Shown here in pieces: positions 5,364 through 12,923 of a stretch of DNA of 16,924 nt; the first letter of the stretch is position 1; each line of letters opens with the position of its first letter. The position numbers were made by a program, and so were the translations under genes. The DNA comes from Brevundimonas sp. UBA5936. GTDB lineage: Bacteria; Pseudomonadota; Alphaproteobacteria; Caulobacterales; Caulobacteraceae. The notes beneath the pieces were generated by a model. It worked only from the letters and a program-made list of their open reading frames with translations. It was not told where the DNA came from and searched no databases. Location of the stretch: contig DJDA01000067.1 in the NCBI GenBank assembly GCA_002430835.1, positions 1-16,924 on the forward strand. The letters run 5' to 3'.

Positions 5364-6692
5364 ATGAAACCGATCCTGCGCGCCGCTTCCGCCTTCTCCG
5401 TCGTCTTCGCCTCAGCCCTGACGCTGACGATCGGCCTGACGCCGGGCGACGCCCGCGCTCAGGCGGGGGCGCGGAGCTACGCCGTCGAGGGCGACTGCGA
5501 CGGACGCCCGGCGACCGGGGTGCGGATGGCGCCCGGCTATTGCCTCGGTCTGGTGTGGCAGGGGGCGGGCCAGGACGGGCCGCGGATGCCGCGCGGCCTC
5601 ATGCCGCTGGAGGGCGGCGACTGGCTGGTCACGGACCTGGGCGCCTGGGAGGCGGGCAAGGGGGCGGTGTGGCGGCTGTCGTTTGCGGCCGACGGCGCGG
5701 CGCGCTGGCGACGGCTGGCGGGCGGACTATCGATGCCGCACACGGTCAAGCGCGGACCGGACGGGCGGATCTATGTGTCCGAGATGAACCGCATCCTGAC
5801 GCTGGACCCCGACGCGGCCGATGCCCAGGCCAGCGTCCGCACCGTCATCGGCGACCTGCCGGACAACCGGCTGCACGACAACCGCCACCCGCTGTCCAGC
5901 TTCGTCTTCGACGGGAACGGCGACCTGCTGGTCAATGTCGGGGCGCCCAGCGACCGCTGTCTGGATGCGGCGGGCAAGCCGAAGACGGATGCGCGCGGCG
6001 CCTGCGTTGAGGACGCTGCGACGGCGCAGGTGCGGCGGCACGCCTATCAGGGGAACGGCCGCTGGGCGGAAGACAGCACCGTCTTCGCCAGCGGACTGAG
6101 GAACTCCATCGCCCTGGTGCGCCATGCGTCGGGGACGGTGCTTCAGGCCGAGAATTCGGTCGATCTGGACACGCCGAACCATCCGTATGACGAGGTGAAC
6201 GTGCTGACCCAGGGGCGCCATTACGGCTGGCCCTATTGCGTCGATCTGGCCACGCCCCTGCCGGGCTGGCCCGCGCGTCAGGCGCGCTGTGGGGAACGCG
6301 AGAAGCCGATCGCCCTGCTGCCGCCGCACGCCGCGCCGCTGGACCTGATCTATTACGACGGGGCGATGTTCCCTGAGCTGCAGGGACGGCTGTTGATGAC
6401 CTGGCACGGCTTTCGCCGCGCGGCCGGACGCATCGTGGCGGTCGAGACGGACGAGGAGGGCCGGCCCCTGACCGACATCGGCGGTCGCTACGCCGTCTAT
6501 CCGCGCGGGGCGCTGCCCTATCCGGCCGGGGCGCCCAGCGTGAACGGCAAGGTGCTGACGCCGGGCTGGGACAAGGTCGCCGGGCGCCATCCGCGCGGCT
6601 CGCCGGTGACGATGGCGACGGCGCCGGACGGCTCCATCTGGGTCACGGATGACAGAAGCCGGGCGATCCTGAGAATCGCCCGGCCCCGGTAG
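5364..6692 (+). CDS. secreted PQQ-dependent sugar dehydrogenase-family protein
   Basis: A six-bladed beta-propeller protein of the soluble glucose/sorbosone dehydrogenase family, which oxidises aldose-type sugars with PQQ in the periplasm. From the ATG at 5364 the product is 442 aa and begins with a signal peptide (about residues 1-34, ending ARAQA). Family marks in order: PRGLMPL (76-82), SMPHTVKRGPDGRIYVSEMN (123-142, with the likely catalytic-type His at 126), NRLHDNRHPLSS (168-179), FASGLRNSIAL (241-251, with the expected Arg), QAENSVD (261-267), NVLTQGRHYGWPYC (279-292) and a C-terminal GSIWVTDDRSRAILRI blade. Extra Cys residues (45, 60, 199, 214, 292) may form disulfides. A TTG at 5322 would place 14 residues before the signal and is less likely. 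It diverges from the secreted-protein gene and converges on argG. Whether it truly uses PQQ, and which sugar, is unknown. Confidence 0.87.
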   Translation: MKPILRAASAFSVVFASALTLTIGLTPGDARAQAGARSYAVEGDCDGRPATGVRMAPGYCLGLVWQGAGQDGPRMPRGLMPLEGGDWLVTDLGAWEAGKGAVWRLSFAADGAARWRRLAGGLSMPHTVKRGPDGRIYVSEMNRILTLDPDAADAQASVRTVIGDLPDNRLHDNRHPLSSFVFDGNGDLLVNVGAPSDRCLDAAGKPKTDARGACVEDAATAQVRRHAYQGNGRWAEDSTVFASGLRNSIALVRHASGTVLQAENSVDLDTPNHPYDEVNVLTQGRHYGWPYCVDLATPLPGWPARQARCGEREKPIALLPPHAAPLDLIYYDGAMFPELQGRLLMTWHGFRRAAGRIVAVETDEEGRPLTDIGGRYAVYPRGALPYPAGAPSVNGKVLTPGWDKVAGRHPRGSPVTMATAPDGSIWVTDDRSRAILRIARPR

Positions 6693-6713
6693 GCTTGGGT
6701 TGTCAGGGGCGGC

Positions 6714-7943
<1,230 letters not shown>

Positions 7944-8007
7944 CGGTCGGTGAATCCTTTCAGGAGACGCAAGGGTCAGGGGACGCTTGGGGGAGGCGTT
8001 CGGCGCG

Positions 8008-8036
8008 CTTAAAGGACCAGACGCGCTGCGATGCAA
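8008..8036 (-). promoter_or_regulatory. candidate sigma-70-type promoter of argG
   Basis: Minus strand TTGCAT (8036-8031), a 17-nt spacer and TTTAAG (8013-8008) give a reasonable -35/-10 pair, placing transcription start about 55-60 nt before the argG ATG. No clear terminator is visible between metK and this site apart from a short GGCTG/CAGCC hairpin near 8115-8130, so read-through from metK is possible. Confidence 0.4.
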
Positions 8037-8135
8037 GCGCGGGATTGGGACGCCGGTCCGCCAATGCGTCGAGGGCGCCGCGAACCGATCCGCGACGCCC
8101 CCGTTTCAGGCTGTATTTTCAGCCGCTTAGAGGTC

Positions 8136-9335
8136 TCAGGCGGCCAGGGCCTTGAGGGCGTCGACCAGGTCGGTCTTTTCCCAGGAGAAGCCGCCGTCGG
8201 CGTCCGGCGTGCGGCCGAAATGGCCATAGGCGGCGGTGCGGCGATAGATGGGCTTGTTCAGGCCCAGATGCTCGCGGATGGCGCGCGGCGAGGCGCCGCC
8301 GATCAGACGGGGCAGTTCGGCCTCCAGCACCGCCTCGTCGATCTTGCCCGTGCCGTGCAGGTCGACGTGGACCGACAGGGGCTTGGACACGCCGATGGCG
8401 TAGCTGATCTGGATGGTGCAGCGGTCGGCCAGGCCCGCCGCGACCACGTTCTTGGCCAGGTAGCGGCAGGCGTAGGCGGCCGAGCGGTCGACCTTGGTCG
8501 GATCCTTGCCCGAAAAGGCGCCGCCGCCGTGCGGGGCCGCGCCGCCGTAGGTGTCGACGATGATCTTGCGCCCGGTCAGGCCGGCGTCGCCGTCCGGGCC
8601 GCCGATGACGAAGGTGCCGGTCGGGTTGATGTGCCACTCGGTGTCGGCGGTGATGAAGCCCTGCGGCAGCACCTTCTCGACATAGGGCTTCACGATGGCC
8701 GCGACCTGATCCTGGCTCAGATTGGCCTTGTGCTGGGTCGAGACGACGATGGAGGTCGCGCGCACCGGGCGGCCGTCTTCATAGTGCAGCGTCACCTGGC
8801 TCTTGGCGTCGGGCTCCAGGCCCGGCTCGGTCCCGGCGTGACGGGCGTCGGCCAGGGCCTTCAGGATGTTGTGGCTGTACTGCAGGGTGGCCGGCATCAG
8901 CTCGGGCGTCTCGTTCGAGGCGTAGCCGAACATGATGCCCTGGTCGCCCGCGCCCTCGTCCTTGTCTTCGCCGGCGTCGACGCCCTGGGCGATGTGGGCC
9001 GACTGCGGGTGCAGGTTGTTCTCGAAGCGGAAGGTCTTCCAGTGGAAGCCGTCCTGCTCATAGCCGATGTCGCGCACCACGCCGCGCACCGCAGCTTCGA
9101 TTTCCTGCTGAACGCCCGGCGCCCACTCGCCCTCGGCGTTCATGATGCCCTTGCCGCGGATCTCGCCGGCCAGAACCACCAGATTGGTCGTCGTCAGGGT
9201 TTCACAGGCCACCCGCGCTTCGGGATCCTTGGACAGGAACAGGTCGACGACGGCGTCGGAAATCTGATCCGCAACCTTGTCGGGATGGCCTTCCGAGACG
9301 CTCTCGGAGGTGAAGAGGAACGACGAACGGGCCAA
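8136..9335 (-). CDS. metK: S-adenosylmethionine synthase
   Basis: Makes S-adenosylmethionine from ATP and methionine in the cytosol; the active enzyme is a homotetramer. Motifs: SESVSEGHPDKVADQISDA at the N-terminus, EGAGDQGIMFGYA, and the P-loop-like GGGAFSGKDPTKVDRS. I place the start at the TTG at 9335, giving 399 aa: it yields MARSSFLFTSESVSEGHPDK, the N-terminus typical of the family, and has CAGGAG 6 nt upstream. The alternative ATG at 9371 would add 12 residues and would lie inside an operator-like palindrome and the probable -10 region. The gene is followed by argG and is divergent from a small unknown gene. Regulation by a methionine-cycle repressor is suggested by the palindrome. 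Confidence 0.96.
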   Translation of the reverse strand: MARSSFLFTSESVSEGHPDKVADQISDAVVDLFLSKDPEARVACETLTTTNLVVLAGEIRGKGIMNAEGEWAPGVQQEIEAAVRGVVRDIGYEQDGFHWKTFRFENNLHPQSAHIAQGVDAGEDKDEGAGDQGIMFGYASNETPELMPATLQYSHNILKALADARHAGTEPGLEPDAKSQVTLHYEDGRPVRATSIVVSTQHKANLSQDQVAAIVKPYVEKVLPQGFITADTEWHINPTGTFVIGGPDGDAGLTGRKIIVDTYGGAAPHGGGAFSGKDPTKVDRSAAYACRYLAKNVVAAGLADRCTIQISYAIGVSKPLSVHVDLHGTGKIDEAVLEAELPRLIGGASPRAIREHLGLNKPIYRRTAAYGHFGRTPDADGGFSWEKTDLVDALKALAA

Positions 9336-9366
9336 GGCAGGCTCCTGCGTGACGATGATGCCGTCA

Positions 9367-9395
9367 GACATATAAAGATATGCTTATACGTGCAA
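9367..9395 (-). promoter_or_regulatory. candidate metK promoter
   Basis: Minus strand TTGCAC (9395-9390) followed 15-17 nt later by an A/T-rich stretch (TATATG or TATGTC) makes a plausible -35/-10 pair. The operator-like palindrome fills the spacer and reaches into the -10, the usual geometry for repression. The exact -10 hexamer cannot be chosen by eye. Confidence 0.45.
9368..9391. promoter_or_regulatory. operator-like palindrome at metK (SahR/SamR-like)
   Basis: A 24-bp imperfect palindrome; 18 of 24 positions are symmetric. Its core ATAAAGATATGCTTAT differs at two positions from the perfect palindrome ATAAAGATATCTTTAT. Sites of this ATAAAGATAT type are what I recall for the ArsR-family repressors SahR/SamR, which sense S-adenosyl-homocysteine or S-adenosylmethionine and control metK, ahcY and related genes in proteobacteria. 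The palindrome is seen; the regulator is an inference. No regulator gene lies in the window. Confidence 0.55.
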
Positions 9396-9440
9396 GGCGG
9401 CTTCTGTCGTGGGCGCGACCTCTCAGGTCGAGCATCGTTG

Positions 9441-9465
9441 ATGCGACTTCTCCAAAGCGTCGCAT
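9441..9465. other. hairpin in the metK-upstream gap
   Basis: ATGCGAC (9441-9447) pairs with GTCGCAT (9459-9465) across an 11-nt loop, followed on the plus strand by TTTT. A neighbouring hairpin CGACCT-CTC-AGGTCG lies at 9416-9430, and a competing small stem GCATC/GATGC (9432-9444) overlaps the first. They lie in the 196-bp gap between metK and the divergent 74-aa gene. The gap does not resemble the SAM-II riboswitch as I know it. Function unknown. Confidence 0.4.
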
Positions 9466-9531
9466 TTTCAAGCGCCTGCCTGTCATCAATCTTCGGCAAG
9501 GGGACGGCGACTGAAGGTCGGGAGCGCGCCC

Positions 9532-9756
9532 ATGGACGTCTTCTATTGTCTGATCCACACGCCCGAGGCGATCACGCCCGAGCTGTGCGTCCTGCCCGGC
9601 GCCACCGAGATCGAGGCCGTGCGGGGCCTGAAGAAGGTCGCGCGCGACTGGCCGCGTCTGGAGCGCATCGACCTCTATCGCGGCAACCACGAGGTCCGCA
9701 GCTTCGCCCCATCCGACTTTGCCCTGAGCCGACCGCTCCGCGCCCTGGCGGCTTGA
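9532..9756 (+). CDS. small hypothetical protein, 74 aa
   Basis: A short frame divergent from metK, with GGGAG about 8 nt before its ATG, which supports translation. The product (MDVFYCLIHTPEAITPELC at the start, then a basic/acidic helix GLKKVARDWPRLERIDLY) is soluble with no signal peptide and looks like a small alpha/beta protein. Codon use has the high third-position GC of the surrounding core genes, unlike the restriction locus that follows. No family recognised; chance opening of the frame cannot be ruled out. Confidence 0.6.
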   Translation: MDVFYCLIHTPEAITPELCVLPGATEIEAVRGLKKVARDWPRLERIDLYRGNHEVRSFAPSDFALSRPLRALAA

Positions 9757-10073
9757 CGCCTGGCGAGCGTGCGGATGCGTGTTCAGGCAGAGCATGGGGC
9801 AGGTGTCCTTCAGGCATGAAAAAGCCCTCGGGCGAAGTGCCGGAGAGCTCGGGTCGGATAGATGGTCGGTCCCGCCTGTCGGCGGTGGTCAGGGATGGTT
9901 CAGGTCGCCATTTAGACTTGGCCCATCAGCACCTTCGTATGGGCTTCATATAAGATGCCGTTATCTGCGCTTTGGTGAATTCCGGCCAATCTGACAGCGA
10001 TAGGCTCGACGCTCGTTGAGTTTGTCATGGGCGGAAGGTAGCGCTTCGCCAGCAAATAATTTCAGGCTTAGAA
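9757..10073. other. 317-bp gene-free stretch at the left edge of the restriction locus
   Basis: No convincing gene on either strand. It contains a leftward terminator-like hairpin (9819-9849), a small stem CCGCC-TGTC-GGCGG (9872-9885), and an A/T-rich TATAAG (9949-9954) that could be a -10 for hsdM, though no matching -35 sits at the right distance. Base composition falls from left to right across it, so the border between core DNA and the acquired locus is probably here. I saw no tRNA fragment, integrase remnant or repeat of the tRNA-Thr 3' end. Confidence 0.5.
9819..9849 (-). terminator. orphan leftward terminator-like hairpin
   Basis: On the minus strand AGCTCTC (9849-9843) pairs with GAGGGCT (9829-9823), one G-U included, with two further G-C pairs inside after a mismatch. 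The stem is followed directly by TTTTT (9823-9819), the layout of an intrinsic terminator for leftward transcription. No minus-strand gene is seen between here and the tRNA, so it terminates nothing obvious. Confidence 0.4.
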
Positions 10074-11612
10074 ATGCTTACAGGTCACATCCGCAATCAG
10101 ATCGACGCGATCTGGAATGCCTTCTGGTCGGGCGGGGTGTCCAACCCCCTGGCGGTGATCGAGCAGCTGACCTTCCTCATGTTCATCAAGCGTCTTGATG
10201 ACATTCAAACCCTTGAGGAGAGCAAGGCTGAGGCGCTCGGCAAGCCTGTTGCGCGTCGTATCTTCCCAGAAGGAGCCGACGACAAGGGTGAGCCCTATAG
10301 CAATCTGCGGTGGTCGCGTTTCAAGCATTTCGAAGCGCGAGAAATGATGCGCGTCGTTGATGAGCACGTCTTCCCCTTCTTGCGCCAACTGGGTGAAACA
10401 GGCTCGTCTTACGGCGCTCATATGAAGGACGCTCGACTGGGTTTTTCCAACGCCAGCCTTTTGGCGCGCGTGGTCGAAATGCTCGGCCAGATCGAGATGG
10501 ACGATCGCGATACCAAGGGCGATGTCTATGAATATATGCTGGGCAAGATCGCCACCGCAGGCACCAACGGCCAGTTCCGCACGCCGCGCCATATCATCAA
10601 GCTGATGGTCAACCTTATGGCCCCTCAGTCCAATGACGTGATCACCGATCCGGCGGCGGGCACCTGCGGCTTCCTGGTCGAGGCGGCTGAATACATCCGC
10701 GACCACCATCCCCAGATGCTGCGCAACAAGGAGACCCGCGATCATTTCCACAACGGGATGTTCCACGGCTTCGACTTTGACAACACCATGCTACGCATCG
10801 GCGCGATGAATATGGTGCTGCACGGTATCGAGAACGCAAATGTCTCCTATCGTGACAGCCTGGCCGAAGAGCATAATGGTGATGCGGGCAAATACTCGCT
10901 GATCCTGGCCAATCCGCCATTTGCGGGGTCTCTGGATTACGACACCACGGCCAAGGATCTGCTGAAGCTGGCCAAGACCAAGAAGACCGAACTGCTGTTT
11001 GTGGCTCTCTTCCTGCGCCTGCTGCGAACGGGCGGTCGGGCAGCAGTGATTGTGCCAGATGGTGTGCTGTTTGGATCGAGCACCGCGCACAAGGCGATCC
11101 GCAAGGAGCTGGTCGAAAAGCACAAGCTGGAGGCGATTATCAAACTGCCTTCGGGCGTCTTCCGTCCCTATGCGGGTGTGTCATGCGCCATTGTCATCTT
11201 CACCAAGACAGGTGTCGGCGGCACTGAGGATGTCTGGTTCTATGACATGACTGCGGATGGCTATAGCCTGGACGACAAGCGTACGCCGTTGCTGGACGAG
11301 AGCAAGCTGGGCGTCGGGCCGGCTGTGGCTCTGGCCGAGGCTGAACATGCCAAGAATAACCTGCCGGACATTCTGGTGCGCTGGAACGCGATAGGGATGG
11401 AGGTCGAGCGCCCCCGCACGGCGCAGAGCTTTATGGTGCCTAAGTCAGAGATCGCCGAGGGCGGTGCCTATGATCTGTCTCTCAACCGCTACAAAGAGAT
11501 TGAGCACGAGGAGGTCGCGCACCAATCGCCTGCCGAGATCATTGGTGAGCTGCGTGGGTTGGAGGGTGAGATTGCGGAAGGCCTGAAGCGTCTAGAGGAG
11601 ATGCTGGGATGA
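10074..11612 (+). CDS. hsdM: type I restriction-modification DNA methyltransferase subunit
   Basis: HsdM transfers a methyl group from S-adenosylmethionine to adenine in the sequence chosen by HsdS, protecting host DNA; two copies bind one HsdS, and with HsdR form the restriction complex. The 512-aa product is full length. The N-terminal helical domain (about 1-140) begins IRNQIDAIWNAFWSGGVSNP. Then GQFRTPRHII (166-175), SAM-binding motif I DPAAGTCGF (192-200), GFDFDNTMLRIGAMN (232-246) and catalytic motif IV NPPF (280-283), so it looks active. The ATG at 10074 fits the family N-terminus; upstream AGG is only a weak ribosome binding site. It overlaps hsdS by 4 bp (ATGA). GC is visibly lower than in metK or argG, consistent with transfer. 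EcoAI/EcoEI-like (type IB) class is inferred from overall similarity. Confidence 0.96.
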   Translation: MLTGHIRNQIDAIWNAFWSGGVSNPLAVIEQLTFLMFIKRLDDIQTLEESKAEALGKPVARRIFPEGADDKGEPYSNLRWSRFKHFEAREMMRVVDEHVFPFLRQLGETGSSYGAHMKDARLGFSNASLLARVVEMLGQIEMDDRDTKGDVYEYMLGKIATAGTNGQFRTPRHIIKLMVNLMAPQSNDVITDPAAGTCGFLVEAAEYIRDHHPQMLRNKETRDHFHNGMFHGFDFDNTMLRIGAMNMVLHGIENANVSYRDSLAEEHNGDAGKYSLILANPPFAGSLDYDTTAKDLLKLAKTKKTELLFVALFLRLLRTGGRAAVIVPDGVLFGSSTAHKAIRKELVEKHKLEAIIKLPSGVFRPYAGVSCAIVIFTKTGVGGTEDVWFYDMTADGYSLDDKRTPLLDESKLGVGPAVALAEAEHAKNNLPDILVRWNAIGMEVERPRTAQSFMVPKSEIAEGGAYDLSLNRYKEIEHEEVAHQSPAEIIGELRGLEGEIAEGLKRLEEMLG

Positions 11613-12805
11613 CCTGGCCACATGTGAAGCTGTCTGACGTCGCTGATGTGGTGCGCGGTGTCACTTTTAGCAAAGCGGATGTGGGCAGTGAGCGGAGCGA
11701 TACGATTCCCATCCTGCGTGCAGGGAACATACAAGATGTATTAATTCTCGATGAGGACTTGGTGTATTTGAGTCCAAATTTTGTATCCGAAAAACAAATC
11801 TTACGGTCCGGCGACATCGTTATGTGTATGTCTTCGGGTAGTGCAAATGTTCTAGGAAAATCAGCACTTTTGAAAACGACTTGGCGAGGTAGCTTCGGCG
11901 CATTTCTTGCTGTTGTTCGTGCGCGTCCGGAAAAAGTCGATGCTAACTATCTAGCCCATTATTTTCGAGAACCGGCGTTTCGTAAATGGGCGAGCAGTTC
12001 TAATGGAATCGGCATTAAGAACATTCGATTGTCGGATTTGGCGGCGTATGAAATCCCGCTTCCGCCGCGTGAAGAGCAAAAGCGGATTGCGGGGATATTG
12101 GATCAGGCGGACGCCCTGCGCCGTCTGCGCGCCCGCGTGCTCGAAAAACTAAATACCCTCGGGCAAGCTGTGTTTCAGGAGATGTTCGGGGCACACCATT
12201 CTGATTGGCCGGAAGTGCTGCTTACAGATTTTGTCGCCGATAAAGATGACATCAAATGTGGGCCGTTTGGCACGCAGTTATTGAAGTCGGAATTTCAGAC
12301 CGAAGGTGTTCCTCTGTGGGGCATCAAGCAAGTTAACAAGGCATTCTCTATCCCGACGCACGAATACGTAAGCGAAAAAAAATTCAGAGAACTGCAATCG
12401 TACTCCCTTGAAGCAAATGACATTGTCATGACGCGTAAGGGCACTGTCGGAAATTGCGCTGTATATCCAGATCATCTTGGCGTTGGCGTAATGCACTCAG
12501 ATCTGCTGCGTGTTCGAGTAGATCAGAGCCGTCATAATCCGATATTTCTTGCAGACCAATTTCACTACAGCCAAAAATTATCCCATCAGATTGATCTAAT
12601 CTCTGGTGGAGCGATTATGGCTGGCATCAATGTAGGTAAGCTCAAGGCATTGAAAGCACTTGCGCCGCCTCGGGAAGTGCAGAACGAATACGCTACCAAG
12701 ATAGAAAGGATTAGGTGCGAAGCGAATAAGCAAGCTGCTTCTTTGACAAGTTGCATAGCGCTATTTGCCTCACTCCAATCGGCTGCCTTTGAAGGCAAAC
12801 TCTAA
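11609..12805 (+). CDS. hsdS: type I restriction-modification specificity subunit
   Basis: HsdS sets the DNA target of the complex. The 398 residues show the usual two-fold layout: target recognition domain 1 (about 1-150, starting WPHVKLSDVADVVRG), a central conserved helical spacer (151-194, LPPREEQKRIAGILDQADAL and RARVLEKLNTLGQAVFQEMF), target recognition domain 2 (about 195-350, starting WPEVLLTDFV) and a C-terminal conserved region (351-398, LAPPREVQNEYATKIERI) that mirrors the central one. It starts within the last codons of hsdM (ATGA), so translation is coupled. The recognition domains are strikingly A/T-rich for this genome, as expected for segments exchanged between lineages, and domain 2 contains an A8 run. 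The target sequence cannot be predicted from here. Confidence 0.95.
   Translation: MTWPHVKLSDVADVVRGVTFSKADVGSERSDTIPILRAGNIQDVLILDEDLVYLSPNFVSEKQILRSGDIVMCMSSGSANVLGKSALLKTTWRGSFGAFLAVVRARPEKVDANYLAHYFREPAFRKWASSSNGIGIKNIRLSDLAAYEIPLPPREEQKRIAGILDQADALRRLRARVLEKLNTLGQAVFQEMFGAHHSDWPEVLLTDFVADKDDIKCGPFGTQLLKSEFQTEGVPLWGIKQVNKAFSIPTHEYVSEKKFRELQSYSLEANDIVMTRKGTVGNCAVYPDHLGVGVMHSDLLRVRVDQSRHNPIFLADQFHYSQKLSHQIDLISGGAIMAGINVGKLKALKALAPPREVQNEYATKIERIRCEANKQAASLTSCIALFASLQSAAFEGKL
12375..12382 (+). repeat. A8 homopolymer tract inside hsdS
   Basis: Eight A in a row encode the end of Glu-Lys-Lys at about residues 256-258, within the second target recognition domain. The frame is intact here. Such tracts can slip during replication and would shift the frame within HsdS. 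Confidence 0.8.
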
Positions 12806-12812
12806 TTTGCCT

Positions 12813-12839
12813 GCCCCGTGCCAATCTCTGGTGCGGGGC
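12813..12839 (+). terminator. hairpin between hsdS and hsdR
   Basis: GCCCCGTGCC (12813-12822) pairs fully with GGTGCGGGGC (12830-12839) across a 7-nt loop, using two G-U pairs in RNA, and is followed by the moderately T-rich TTGTCTTGTG. It begins 7 nt after the hsdS stop, so it probably ends or attenuates the hsdMS transcript. The 84 nt between it and the hsdR start are A/T-richer (TTGGTATTGATTTTACGAGC, then TAAATTT) and could hold an hsdR promoter. Confidence 0.6.
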
Positions 12840-12923
12840 TTGTCTTGTGAAGATGCGGTCAAACTGTAACCTTGGTATTGATTTTACGAGCCTAAATTTG
12901 CCCGCCCGTTGAGGACTTTGCCC

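Noticed and set aside
9336..9371. Use of the ATG at 9371 as the metK start.
   Set aside because: It lies within the palindrome and probable -10, has no ribosome site, and adds residues not typical of the family; the TTG at 9335 has CAGGAG and gives the standard N-terminus.
8031..9953. 640-aa plus-strand frame opposite metK.
   Set aside because: Shadow of metK; it runs through the metK promoter region and the small 74-aa gene in another frame.
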